Source: Cylindrodendrum hubeiense (Eukaryota; Ascomycota; Sordariomycetes; Hypocreales; Nectriaceae). Taken from it: a stretch of DNA of 64,000 bases. The notes beneath the pieces are model-generated. The model was given only the letters and a program-made list of their open reading frames with translations. It did not search any database and was not told the origin of the DNA. Where the stretch lies: assembly GCA_014621425.1 (NCBI GenBank), contig JAANBB010000223.1, forward strand, positions 1 to 64,000. Reading direction: 5' to 3'. Shown here piece after piece: positions 10,601 through 22,070 of this stretch (position 1 is the stretch's first letter; the number at the start of each line of letters is the position of its first letter). A program made the position numbers and the translations under genes.

Positions 10601-12218
10601 CAACCCAGAGAGATCCTTGACATCATCTTTGACTGGCGTTCCAGTAATTCCCCAAGCATTTATGCGGGGAATCACTCGAGCGACCATAGCAGCCTGACTG
10701 AAGCCATTTTCAACCATCTGCGCCTCATCAAGGCAGACTCTCCACCATGATATTTGCACGAGCGGGGATTTTGCCCGAGGATACACTCTCTCATGTCGTC
10801 GAGATCGTTCCGGGGGCGTGGTTGTGAAATATAGTTCGTCGGAGAGGATGTTGTAGGTCGTGACAATGATATCATATCCAGTAAGCTCGTCAATTTCTTT
10901 GTCTTCTTCACCACCAGTGCGCTTCTTGCATCCTTGGTAGAACTTAACGCTAAGGCTGGGCGTATGGCGGGCGATTTCTGATATCCATTGTGCTCGGAGT
11001 GATTCAGGGGCAACAATCAGGGTCGCGCCAGTTGGGACAAGATCAGCCTGGATCTCGAGGTCTGTCAAAACTGGAGGATTGTGCCTGGGATGGAGAAGGA
11101 TTAGACCGAGAATCTCCAACGTCTTTCCCAGGCCCATCTCCTCGGCCAAAATCCCGCCTCGAACAACCATCTCTGCTTGTCGAAAGGGGGTAATATCTCG
11201 AGTTGCAGTTTGAAAAATATCACTCAAGTAGAAATCGCCACCAGCGGCGTCTTTCACTTTTCGAAACAAATCAACCTCGAAATTTGTACTGGTCGTATAA
11301 GTCTCCACGCCTTTCGCGGTCTCGGACCACTGAACACCCTCCCTCCGTAGCAGCCATTGCAAGGTTCGCTTTTGATATGGGAATAATGTTGCCTCAAGAC
11401 CGGGGATCTCGATTGAACTGGGGACTTTATCGTCCTTAGAGGGGACAAAGGCGGCATCGTAGAAATCCATCGGAGACCAAGCCAACTGGCGCTGTTGTTG
11501 TCCGTTGGCCGAGCCAGTGGTGGGGAACACTGACTTGATCAAATTCCCGCTCGCCATTCGTTCTTGGTTTGTCCTCAGCTTATCAAAAAATGACCGGGTC
11601 TCGTTCCAGTGAAGCTCAAAGAGGAGCTTGATCTCGGCGAACCTCTCACGTCTCTCAACCACCACATTGACCTCTGTCCACATAGCGCCAGGCAAGGCCT
11701 GGTTCTTGATCGGACCAGCCGCGTAAATAATGTCTTGAACAAAATTTGTAGTCGCATCTCCAGGTCTAAGTGAGATGGTTGCCGAAAACGAATCCACAGG
11801 AGAACCCGATCGAGAGGCGATGTTGATGCGATTCTCTAGAATAGAAAACTTAAGACATTGTCCAATGTCATAGCGAGATATGATGTGACTGTTGGGCGCG
11901 GCATCGATGCATCGGCGTGCAAGAGTCACTTCACCCGTTGCGACATGGATGGAGGGGATTCCGGATGAGGGATCCGTCTTGAGCCGCTTTATAGGTCTCT
12001 CAATAGAGGACGAGGCTTCCTCGGAGATCTCGGACACATCTGTGGAGGGCAAGGAGTAAAAATAGTTGATGAAACATGATGGAAACATATCTATGAAGCT
12101 CCAAATTAGATTGCATATCACGTAGGATGGGTTGGGTCGACCAACCATCAAGACCAATATCGAGGTCTATAGCCTTAGCCTTTGGACGGGAGCGGGTGCT
12201 CTTTCTTGTTCCTACCAT
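7659..12218 (-). CDS. IRC20: SNF2-family ATPase with RING finger (IRC20/SHPRH type)
   Basis: Four exons (12218-12122, 12039-8857, 8807-8348, 8292-7659) keep frame and give 1457 residues, close to the roughly 1550 of yeast Irc20. The bipartite SNF2 ATPase core shows Walker A in EEMGLGKT (about residue 332) and Walker B as DEAQ (about 470). A long insert of coiled-coil character follows. A C3HC4 RING begins at Cys1110 (CVIC...CGHQFCKEC...CPVC). The C-terminal helicase lobe has SIVFSQ and RVDRIGQ. This layout is that of Irc20/SHPRH proteins, which combine DNA translocase and E3 ubiquitin ligase activity in DNA repair and recombination control. The 49-bp intron falls just before the RING and the 55-bp intron splits the SIVFSQ motif. 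The donor of the first intron (12121) was chosen because it keeps phase; it is the least certain junction. Confidence 0.93.
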
Positions 12219-12676
12219 CTTTCATTCGTTTTCAGCGACTGTGGATGGGGGTGAAATGGGTTGATTCCCTGCTGCAGTGGAATCCTGCCACGGTCATTCT
12301 TTTGCACAGAGCTAACGTGAATAAGATGTAGGAGGGAAGTGCGAGTAGGAGGAGGGTAGCCTTCTTGAAGTGGGATGTCAGCCTGGTTGGCCCCACCAAA
12401 TGCAGGGCCAATTGTAAAGCTCCGATAATGCGCCACAGGCGTTATCAATCAAGCAAGCCACAGAACAGCCTCGCTTACATAACGAAGACCCATTGTCAAA
12501 TTTCGAGATCCAAGTTTCGAAGACTCGTGCGACCACGCGAAGCTTGACGACGAATCTCCAGGCGGACGCCCTACTCGCCCCAATCGATCCATTGAACGAT
12601 GTAAGTGGACCCGCTGAGCCTCAATTGCCTGTCACCTACCTCTAAGAGATGCGATCTGACCATGCACCTAGTCACC
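12219..12676. other. Divergent promoter region between IRC20 and FYV4
   Basis: About 460 bases separate the minus-strand IRC20 start from the plus-strand FYV4 start. The part from 12601 to 12671 is a predicted 5'UTR intron of FYV4. No other gene is supported. Confidence 0.6.
12601..12671 (+). other. Predicted 5'UTR intron of the FYV4/mS41 gene
   Basis: A strong GTAAGT donor at 12601 and a CCTAG acceptor ending at 12671 bound 71 bases. Splicing places the ATG at 12677 six bases into the second exon. In unspliced RNA the donor forms an ATG directly followed by TAA at 12599-12604. Confidence 0.6.
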
Positions 12677-13369
12677 ATGAAAGGCGAACGACTCCGGGCG
12701 TCCCTCGGGATGCTCCTGCAAACCAGCAACACCTTCTCACGAGCTGGCCAGATCCGATTCCTGCACAAGACGAGACCCGTGCCCCCGATCCCCAAGCCCG
12801 TTCCCTTCGTGCCCGATGTGCCGACTTTCCTGACGTTGATCGGCCGGGGCCTCAACAAGTACGCCAGCAAGTTCCCGTCCTGGGACGCCCTCTTCTCCCT
12901 CACATCGCCCCAACTCAGGGAGCTCGGCATCGAGCCTGCTCGCACCCGTCGATACCTTCTGCAATGGATGCAGAGGTACCGTAAGGGCGCACTCGGCCCC
13001 GGTGGAGACTTTCGATATGTCCAGAACGGAGAGGCCATCCTGAAGATTGCGACACCACCCGCCGCGATGCTTCACGACGGCAAGTACGCCGTCAACGTTC
13101 CCCATGGCGATTCTGCCGATGCTGCGCCCTCTGTCTTGTCGAGGCCGGTAGGCTACCGGGTGCAAGGCCTTAGGACGATTGTGGGACCCTACGCCACGCC
13201 GTTGCCCGGCGTGTCTGGAGCGGTTGTTAAAGTCACGGAAGGCATGTGGGAGCACCGCCAGGGCCGCAAGATTGACGGTGGTGAGCGAAGAAGAGCTGAG
13301 GTTCAGTTCAAGAAGAGGTCCGCCGAGCGGAGAGCTGAGCGGGAGGCCGAAATGTTGTCGCACCTGTAA
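12677..13369 (+). CDS. FYV4: Mitochondrial small ribosomal subunit protein mS41 (IGR motif)
   Basis: A single coding exon gives 230 residues. The N-terminus is basic, hydroxylated and lacks acidic residues apart from one near the start, fitting a mitochondrial targeting sequence. The diagnostic IGR motif follows: FLTLIGRGLNKYASKFPSW, then LRELGIEPARTRRYLLQWMQRYRKG. The C-terminal part is basic (KKRSAERRAEREAEM). Fyv4 was identified as mitoribosomal protein mS41, so it acts in the mitochondrial matrix in translation. I chose the ATG at 12677 because an apparent 5'UTR intron ends at 12671. An in-frame ATG at 12605 lies inside that intron and would add 24 residues in unspliced RNA. Confidence 0.88.
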   Translation: MKGERLRASLGMLLQTSNTFSRAGQIRFLHKTRPVPPIPKPVPFVPDVPTFLTLIGRGLNKYASKFPSWDALFSLTSPQLRELGIEPARTRRYLLQWMQRYRKGALGPGGDFRYVQNGEAILKIATPPAAMLHDGKYAVNVPHGDSADAAPSVLSRPVGYRVQGLRTIVGPYATPLPGVSGAVVKVTEGMWEHRQGRKIDGGERRRAEVQFKKRSAERRAEREAEMLSHL

Positions 13370-13747
13370 AAGCCCATTGGAAGGCGAAGGGAACGTCCAG
13401 TGTACATTAAGACTGTAGTTATATCAGGACCTATCTTGGTCTCATGGGCTTGATTTGAACAACGACAATTTTTCAAGAAGGATTTGATGCGTTCTTCCGC
13501 AGTTAGTTGATGAATTGCACCCAGTGGTGACATGGCTACGTCGATGTCAAAGTGAGAATCACGGAGCTCAACATATCGCCTCGTTGGTATATGATTGTAG
13601 CTTGTCTCATTGAACAGCAACCCTCCAATAATCTTCTAGGCACCCCAACAATACCGGGGAGGTGAAATGGGCTTAATTAAGTTGGAAGCACTGATGCGAT
13701 GCATGCATCTTCGGGGTGAGGTGAGACACCACTGCTGATCAACGGTC

Positions 13748-13767
13748 CATGCATGCATGCATGCATG
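13748..13767. repeat. CATG tetranucleotide microsatellite
   Basis: Five uninterrupted copies of catg form a self-complementary run. Further ATGCAT and GCATGC words lie at 13695-13710 and around 14805-14820. Confidence 0.9.
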
Positions 13768-16700
13768 TATCATGTCTTCGAGAAAACCTACCATTAGAAA
13801 CGCAACTTCTGGTCAGTTTACCGATATCATTGACCCTTTCTAGACGAATTGATAAAGCGGGCAATAATGTTTTGTCCTCCACAACTCCACCGACGACTCA
13901 GTGGAGTTGGACATGAGCACGACAAAATAGTCATACGAGAACACCAAGTTGGAGACAGACGGCCTAAAATCAACACCCATGGCGATTCGGGTGGCAAAAA
14001 AATTGGCAATTAGAAACCCAAAACAAGGCCCCCTACTCCTGAATCCAAACAGGAGAAGCTTAATTCAACGTCACAAGCAAGGGCTTCGAGGCAGATTCCG
14101 CGGAGAAACCCACGAGAGCCCTGTTTGTCAGCGATGACCAAGCCCGGGGTGTGAGAAGAATGTATGTGGACGCGTATGCGAGCGCATGTAGTGTGGCCCT
14201 CTGTCTCTCGTATCCGCGCGGCTACGGTAAGGCGAGACCATGGGCCTGGGTCATGCATTAATGTTTTGTTTCGTAGGGCTGAGGGCGAGGCCGAAAGAAG
14301 AAGAAAAAACGGGTTTGATAGACGGTGGTGGCGGGCATCGAATCGCGTCGCATTACAGATGAAGATGTGTGGACGATCATTGAAGGTTGCAAGATCCCGT
14401 GTGCAAACGACATGGCATCGCACCTCACGAATTGGCAAAGATACGCGTAGCCAAGTACCTTGTAGTGAGTTAGTCGGTCAAACCCGCCCCAGCACCGCAC
14501 TTGTAGTGGGTTGACAAGTCCCCAGAAGTGGCCATGACTGAGGTAGTTGATTCATGAATACGCATGTCTGAGCCAAAGTCAATCTGCTTTGAGCAGAGGC
14601 GGCATGGTAAGAATGCAGGAACAATCGCGATGCAGCTGACATGTGAGGTGGAGAGGAGGACATATCAGCAAGGTCACAGATAATACACGCCGTAGCCCAA
14701 CAATCGGTATCACTACAACGCCAGGGTCTCCCTCTCTCGTTTCAGGGAGCAGATGCCCGTTGACTCAATTAGGCAAGAAGACTTAGAAATGACATCCACC
14801 CATCCATGCTCCATGCATGGGAAACGAACGTCGGAAAAATTACATCAGACGATACGGGATAGATGGGCCATGTAGAGCTACTGTATGTTGGTCCCAGCCA
14901 CCAACACCGGCCCATCCATCCACCTTCACACATACATAGCATGAGAATCGGTTTAACTCATGTGCCACTGCTGAACCCATCCCGCACGAGTCAGCCTAGC
15001 CCAACGTCTGGCCTCCCCGCCCGGATATCCACACTGGCGGCCGTTGAGAGAGAAGAAAAAACAAATGCGGAATGAGATGGTTTGATGCCGCCATCACAGT
15101 CGCATTGTGCAGCCAGCAACTGGTGCCTCTAGCGCCACAAAACCGTTGGTGTTGAGCCATGGTTACAGATGCCGAGGCTGTTGCGGGATGTGGGTGCTGT
15201 ACCCGGAGCGGAGGAGGAAGCCATCTAGTCCAGCCCTCCTCCGTCTTTAAAGCCAGATGTTTGGCTCGGTGGTCAGAGCATGTTCCTTGCGATGCGGCCT
15301 GAGGCCCGAGGCTATTGTCCATCCTTCTGGGCGTGAGTGATGCCGTCAATTAGTCCCATGTCATTCATGTGTATTCCCTTGCGTGAGGCCCTCCACCCTT
15401 AAGCGACTTGGGGGCTTGCTTGCTTCTCACGGGTCCAGGCTGCATCCCGGCTTTGGGAGCCGGGCAAGCTGCGGACATTGCGGAGCTCGGCCCCGGGTGG
15501 AGAGACCCGGCCATGGTCATCGAACATCAAACTCCATCCCAACCCATCCCAGCCCATCCATCTCCCATCCCATCTCCACCAACGACACCCATACATCCAT
15601 ACATCCACACAAACCCCTGCATTTTCCACTCTAACCTGCTTACAAGTGTCTTCAGATAGGGTCCCTTTCTCCAAAACAGCCATCCTTGACCGAAGGAGCA
15701 AGCTGTGCGAGGACCCCGGACCATGCATGTGGCCTTACACCCCCTTCAGCCCCATGGCCCCCATGTCAAATTTCGAATCTTAGCCGCGGTTGTCTGCGAT
15801 GCATCTCCATTTGAAAGCCACCATTACCTCACCTAGGACTCTGGTCAAGACGGGGTCCATTAATCAAGCCGTGCAATCTCCTTGGCATTGCCGAACCGCC
15901 AGGGGTGCGGCTATTTTCATCCGCAATCGAATTTGACATCTCCGCGGACGAAACAAGACCCTGGCGAGAGAATCTTGAACCGGGTTCCGTACCCATGGCC
16001 GTGCAACCTCGCCAGACTCCGACCTGTAACATTCGACAGCTTGGGCCATCCTCGACAGCTGGTGTGACTCCTGCCGGTCTGGTTCCCCATATCCGCAGCA
16101 GCTGAATCCGGACAAGGAAAGACGATGCGAATTCCGTCCAGAGACACCGCTGAAAGGTGATTGTCTCGGACGTGCTCCCAAAGAAGTCTCAGTCGACTCC
16201 CCACAGACGTCACCGAACAATCACTTTGGTCGGTGATAGGAGCTGCATGTATCAGGAGGGAGCATCAGGAGGGAAATGACACCTGTAAGCACTCAAATCC
16301 ATACCCTCGCGACATCATTTCTCGGTTGGATCGTTTCCGTCCCGGCTGGTTGGACAGTTCAGAAATAGAAACTACGCTCTCAGCCGTACGTCCTGTGTGT
16401 CCGACGCTGAGGAGGGTAGCAGACACTCATGGGGGTCTTGTTGAGGCTGCAGTGCCGTTTGACATGCTGCCATGATCACAACGTCGTTACATGATGCAGT
16501 ACGCACGCCCATTCACATATGGTGCCGGCGGCGTCTCGCCGTGGGTATGGCGTTGTTCCGCCGGCGGTTTGGCGCGGCATCCCGACATCGATGGATCCCT
16601 CCCGCATGGCCGGTAGGCAGACAGACGTGTAGCCCCCGTTTCGACCCAGAAGCACGATGCGGCTACCAGAAAAATGCCTTGCCAACCCGCTGTTCCGCCT

Positions 16701-17532
16701 GTGCTGGCCTCGCCAATGGTTGCGTGAACCCTGTCCGGCTGGTAGCAGGCGCGCAGCACGTTCCATCCGTCCACTACACTCGTCTACATCTTCGTCCTCG
16801 TCCTTCCCCTCGTCTCGTCAAAGGAATACACTCCCCCAAATCAAAGGGCGTAGATCGATACAGTAGGGGAAAGGAGCAGTGGTGGGAATGCAGCCAGACA
16901 ACTTACATGCCTTAGCTCGTGAGTATTTTTAGGAAGCAGGGCGACGGCGCCATGCATAGACAGAGGCTGCAGGGATGGTTGGACTGGAGGGTACAGAGTT
17001 TCCAGCCCTGGGACCTTTGCGTGAGGATCTCACACGCCAAAAGCCAAAAAAGAAACCATAGGGTAAGACAGCAATACCGTAGAGAGGTGTGCTGTGGTGT
17101 TGGAAGCGCCGCAAATGGAATTGACAGGATGGTATAGAGCAGGAGTGGTAGAGAGAGGGTGACAAGCCGTCCATCACCCAGCGATGTGGGCTATATTTGG
17201 CATCAATTTGCGGTGTCGTTTCCCTCGATTTGCTGGGAAAGCCAGCCGGCTGGGCCGTCGGTGGGGGCAAGGAGGGGGAGTGTGATGAGATGGTGGTGGT
17301 GATCATCTCGATCACACGATCAGTCAAAAGACCAGATAAAGACGCTGCTGCGCCGGAGAGGCTGGTGGTCCCCGACGAGCGCTGGAGGCCCAATTGATGC
17401 ACAAATGCACAGCCCAAGGGTGTTTCTCGGAAGCGATGCCATGTTCATGATCAACCAGGCAGCGACCGAGGTGATGGTGAGTAGGTAGGTAAGTAGGTAT
17501 ACAGCGTTCGGGTTCTTCTAAGCTGTACTCCG

Positions 17533-17600
17533 TACCATTCACATTGACCATCCACATTGGCCATCCACATTGACCTTCCACCATTGACCTTCCACCACCC
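17533..17600. repeat. Degenerate minisatellite of CCACATTGACC-like units
   Basis: Four to five imperfect copies of a 14-16-base unit (ccacattgacctt, with variants carrying ggcc) run in tandem. Confidence 0.7.
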
Positions 17601-17766
17601 AGCCAGTGCCAGTCATCCGCCTTTGCCGGATCGACCTTGCCTGGCCTCTGATGCGTCGTTTACCGAGCCAGGCAGGCGGGTGGTGTCTGCTAGGCGCATG
17701 CCCTGCCACACATAGCGCGCGCCCTTTGTGGGACTAGCTGGCGGGTGCAAAGTCGGGGCAGGTAAG

Positions 17767-17840
17767 TTAGTGCGTGTATGCGCGGGTGCGTGTGTGAGCG
17801 TGTGTGAGCGTGCGTTGGTGCGTTGGTGCGTTGCTGCGCA
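17767..17840. repeat. GTGCGTG/GTGTGAGC-rich simple repeat
   Basis: Two adjacent copies of gtgtgagc and three copies of gttggtgc/gttgctgc lie in a purine/thymine-rich block. It is low-complexity sequence. Confidence 0.7.
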
Positions 17841-18220
17841 GGCGAATAAATAGTTGGTGTGAGTGGTGTTGCGATTCGCCTGCTCGTCGCCGTCTAAAGA
17901 AGCCTGAAGAAAGGTTGTTAACCTTATTTTTATGAAAATCCTTGCAGGGCGAGGCCTTGTCGTTTGTGCCCTGGTCGCTTTCTGGCTTTCGCTCAGAAGA
18001 CCGGCCAAGCGAGGAGAGAGACCCCAGACCCTTGCATGGGTTGCTGTGGCCCCTCCCCTCTCTGGCCGTTGACCTCCCTACATAGTGCTGTACGGTTCCG
18101 ATCCATATCAGATTTCTAATAATCAGGTTACAGACAGATGATAGAACTGCGTTTCTTTTTTAGGGAGATGCGTCTCACATTCCATAAACGCCACCCCCTC
18201 CCGAGCTTCGGTGCCTACTA

Positions 18221-18276
18221 CCTACCTACCTAGGTAGGTACCACCTACCTTACTTAAGTAGGTAGGTAACTTAGGT
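18221..18276. repeat. Palindromic CCTA/TAGG repeat cluster
   Basis: The 18-base perfect palindrome tacctacctaggtaggta occupies 18223-18240. It is followed by an imperfect palindrome centred on tacttaagta (18251-18260) with acctacct and ggtaggta arms. The pair could form adjacent hairpins or a cruciform. Confidence 0.9.
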
Positions 18277-19211
18277 CGGTATTATAGGGCTGATGATAGG
18301 CCGACGGAGTGTGTTCCTACTAGTGACTACGCCTCCGCCTTCCATCTCGATTTTGCCCGTTTCGGCATGTGCTGTCCTGTCGGTCAAGAGCGGGTGACGG
18401 GACGGGGGAACACATACGGGGATAGACGACATGGTTACATCGAGACGGGATCCTCGAAAAACCCTGCCACGTAACATGGGGGACGTGGTAGTTGCACCAG
18501 GAGTGCAAGTAGTATCCGTGGCAAACAGCCACACTTGGCGAGTTCCGAGCCTGTGTTGCCCAATTGACAGCCTGTTGGCCCATCGACAGCCACTGCTGCT
18601 GCTGCCTCGCTGTCAGATCCATCACCACTGCTGTGCGCCGCCTTTCGCGGGCCCAATCGCCGCGTGCGCAAAGTGAAGACACGAAACAAAAGGGCCGTCA
18701 AGTGTGCAAGCCACAGCCAAAGAGGCATTGGGGCTGAGACAACGGGCCTAATAAAAGGCACATTCCGCCTGTTCCAGAATCTTCCCGTCAGGGACACCGA
18801 CGGAACTGGCTTTGTGAGGCGCCCAGAAACGGTCTAGGTGCTCAACTCGGCGCTCAACTCGCTCAACTTTGTGCTCATCCGAGTCTGCACTTGGATGGGG
18901 GTGGTTGGTGGAGAAACAGCTCGACGAAGCTGTTAGTCCAAGCTACCCAATGCTCTGCAGCTCTCCGTCGACTAGGCCGCCACATCTGTCCAGCCGGGTT
19001 AGCTCGCCGGCGTGATGGGAATGTTTCCATAAAAGGGCACACGTCGGGAATCAGAAACGACTGGTGCACATTGGACCAGCTCGCCGTCCCGTCGTCGACT
19101 CGGAGCGCCCAGAGCACCCCAGAGCCATTGATAGTGCAGAGCAAATGCATAATCCTCCAGCCCCGAGGTAACACACACAACCACATACACATCCACGTAC
19201 ACATCCACATC

Positions 19212-19234
19212 CACACACACACACACACACACAC
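19212..19234. repeat. CA dinucleotide microsatellite
   Basis: An uninterrupted run of about eleven CA units follows a wider CA-rich stretch that begins near 19170. Confidence 0.95.
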
Positions 19235-19643
19235 GCCCGACGTTCCCAGAATAGGCACCTACATAGTACAACATACTTGCAGCAAGGTACAGTGCAACAC
19301 TCTTCAGCCCCGGTGGCTGCTGGCCCAGACGTGATCTCACCGCACAGCAAACCACAGTTTCACGCCAACCGAGTGGCCGGATCCCCCTCCCAAAGCCCAG
19401 GTTAACCCACCCTCTCTCCCCCCTCAACCCGGCACACGCGATCCGGGCCTCAGTGTCCATGGGCACCAACGGGGCAGGGGGTTGAACCTCGTCCGAGGGA
19501 CAGGCATGGGGACGACGGCACAGGGCGGGCACAGGGCGGGTTTCCCGTTTAACGAGGAGGGTCCCGTCAAAGTCAGCGACACCACCTACATCCCAAGTGG
19601 CGCCAAGGATTCTTATGAGGAGATGCCGCACTGCGAGAAATAG

Positions 19644-19692
19644 CTGTGAGCTGTGTGAGTGAGCTGCGTGAGTGAGCTGCGTGAGTGAGCTC
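19644..19692. repeat. Tandem GTGAGTGAGCTGC repeat
   Basis: Three near-perfect copies of a 13-base unit (gtgagtgagctgc) run in tandem, preceded by a diverged copy. Confidence 0.85.
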
Positions 19693-19707
19693 CAAGCTCT
19701 GGGCAAG

Positions 19708-19735
19708 ATTGGAAATCAAGCATTGGAAATCAAGC
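19708..19735. repeat. Perfect 14-bp tandem duplication
   Basis: The unit attggaaatcaagc occurs twice with no gap and no mismatch, only 16 bases after the preceding 13-base repeat. Confidence 0.9.
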
Positions 19736-20507
19736 ACACCCACCCCCCCTTTGTGCTGAGACGAAGGAAAGGGTGGTGTCGCAATTGACTTGACTGGGTG
19801 TGAGAGTACAGACGATGTCTCCTCGAATAAGAAAATACCCCCAATTAAAAAATCCCATACAGCGCCCACCAACGAAAAACGCCGCCCTGTTGCTGGCGTC
19901 GGTCTGGCGCGGTTTGGCTCATCGTATATCTCGGGTTCGGGGACGTACCCCGTTTACGCTGTCGACCGGGTGGCTTGGCGCGAACTCGACTCTGCCTACT
20001 GTCTCGTGCATTCTGGGACGATTCCCATCGGTCGACAGCAGTGGCTGGAGTCTGTTCATGTCCGGTATGGAGTGCGTATGCGACGAACGGGCCAAATGTC
20101 CTTTCTCACGATCCGGGCGCCGCCACGCTCGGGAATCTCTATGTTGGGTTTGGGCGACGCGTGCAAATGATACGTCCAGCCCTCACACATGTCTCGTCTC
20201 ACACCGCGAAAGCCGTCCAGCTCACCTTAGCGTAAGGTACCTTTCCGCTCGGGTTTGTGGAGGAAGTTGCTGTCCGTCCATCGTCATCGTCGTCGTCGAC
20301 GTTGACGCACGCGGCGACGAACTGCCAACTAATCAAAGGGCGCACCCCCTCCCCCATTAGGCCCTGAAAGTGATGCCTGTGACGTTGACTCTTGACGTGG
20401 GCACACACGTACTGCCGTACTGCCTGCTGTCTAAGGCATGCGTTCGGGCAGGGCGAAGCCAAGGTTTCCTGAAGTGACTCTTTCTGGATGACTCTATTCG
20501 ATCGACA

Positions 20508-20553
20508 GGCGGGTGACTGGTGACTGGCGACTGGCGGCGGGTGACGGGTGACT
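20508..20553. repeat. GGTGACTGGC-type degenerate tandem repeat
   Basis: About five copies of a 7-10-base unit related to gtgactgg/cgactggc/gtgacggg are arranged in tandem. Each copy carries GTGAC or CGACT. Confidence 0.75.
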
Positions 20554-21927
20554 CTCATCCGAGTCTCCGTCCACGTCTCCCGCCCACCTTAATAGACCCG
20601 GGATAAGACGGTGCTGCTGTCTTGCTTCAGCCGCTTCCCCCCACGATGTAACTATACGTCGTAGACTCACACGCACACTCACACGGCCAGGCTCAGAGCT
20701 GGCAGGCAAGGCTGCTAAAAACCGCCCACATCCCAGCTCCGGCACGTTGACAGGCTGGCCACGCCGTGATGCCATCCGCCATCCGCCATCCAACCTCCGC
20801 CTCCCGATGAGCTAGCCAGCTACCTGGAAGTCACTGGGCAGCGGATGGCATGGCATTACAGGGCTTGGGCTCGGGCTTTAGGCCCGCCGGATGGCTGATG
20901 CTTGCTTGCTTGCACCCCCACTTGCTCAACTCAACTTCTTGAATACAATTTCCACGCCCCCCCCCCTGTGTGATCCAATTGCCAGAGCTCCCACCCCCGG
21001 TCTATCGTTGAATCCCAATTCTCCATTCCCCATTTTCCCCGTTCCCCGTTACGGGGGCCCAATTCCCAGCTCACTAATAGACGATGTCGGTTATCCCCTT
21101 CCCTCTGTAAGGCCCGTCGTGGCTCCATCAAGCGTTGCCCTACCATGCCCCAAGCAGGCCTGGACCCAGACCACCACGCCGAACGTCTCCCAGACCCACG
21201 CCCCCTTCCTTGCTCCTGGGCCTTGCCCGTTTACCCCTTCTGGCCTGTGCCCAGGGCTGAACGCGAGAGGGTCCTTTCCGCCAGGCAAATGCTTTAGACA
21301 GACAGGGGACACCAGAGACGAGGGTCAAGGGGGAGGGGGGGGTCCGTAGAAACATAGAGCCACATCCCCCGTTAAACCTCCACCATATTCCGTCGCCTTG
21401 AACTGATCTTTTTTCGCACTCGCACCCATCTGTCTTTCATGATATGAGCCTTTTCTACCTTCTACCCTCGGGTCGCTGCGTCATCCATCGTCATTTCCAG
21501 ACAACTCAAATCTGCCCTACCGGGCGCATTGCCAGGACCCCCCGTTTAGGAACCGAATCCTCCCCGGTCCCGGCCGACTGACACGGACTTTACAGATCCA
21601 CTGCCGCATGGCTGTCCATCTCTGGGTTCCGTATGGCACGGGGCGGACCTTGGCTGGTACGTACCTAGCCTTACATGTATATGCACTGCTCCGCCATACC
21701 CATATCAACCCCCGTGGGCGTCTTCATCCCCGTCGGCGAACACAAGTCGTAACGCCTACCCTCCCTTTGCTTCCCCAAGAGTTCAAAGCATCAGCAACCG
21801 CATTTGGACGCGCCTCAGTCTCTTTGCTTTCACTCCCACTGGTCATCCGCATCTTCAGCCTCGATTCCGTTTCACTTGCACCAACCACTCACACCAAACC
21901 TTAGAACAACCATCGTCCTGCAATCTG

Positions 21928-21935
21928 CATATAAG
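21928..21935 (+). promoter_or_regulatory. Possible TATA element of the bZIP-like gene
   Basis: The word catataag lies about 100 bases upstream of the ATG at 22039, in a leader-like region. Only its position and composition support it. Confidence 0.25.
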
Positions 21936-22016
21936 ACTCGAAATCCCCCACTGGCATCTTGAACCTCCCCCACAACTACACCACACCACATCCAGCACAC
22001 ATCGCTTGGGGGCCCT

Positions 22017-22070
22017 ATGCAAAGTCTTTCGCCAGTAGATGTCATCTCCCAAGCCATCTCCTTCCGATAG
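22017..22070 (+). promoter_or_regulatory. Upstream ORF overlapping the bZIP-like start codon
   Basis: An ATG at 22017 opens a 17-codon frame (MQSLSPVDVISQAISFR) ending with TAG at 22068-22070. It is out of frame with the main ATG at 22039 and overlaps it by 32 bases. Ribosomes that start at the first ATG would pass the main start, so the uORF should lower translation of the main frame unless scanning is leaky. Confidence 0.6.

Larger units (their letters stand above)
13370..22038. other. Long gene-free interval (8.7 kb) with many simple repeats
   Basis: No frame in this interval has a recognisable domain, a credible exon-intron structure or a sustained coding character. Overlapping open frames on both strands reflect base composition. 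The sequence is not AT-rich, so it is not an obvious RIP-mutated transposon graveyard. It contains the microsatellites and minisatellites listed separately. From about 21350 to 22038 it looks like promoter and C/T-rich leader of the bZIP-like gene. Unannotated non-coding RNA remains possible. Confidence 0.6.

Noticed and set aside
6160..12218. Idea that IRC22- and IRC20-like neighbours form a recombination gene pair
   Set aside because: The shared name reflects a yeast mutant screen. The proteins are an ER membrane protein and a nuclear ATPase with no known joint role.
18999..19706. 235-codon minus-strand frame across the CA microsatellite
   Set aside because: It includes the CA repeat read as Cys-Val repeats and has no family signature.
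13370..22038. Possible transposon or RIP-mutated relic
   Set aside because: No transposase-like frame or long terminal repeats were seen, and the composition is not strongly AT-rich.
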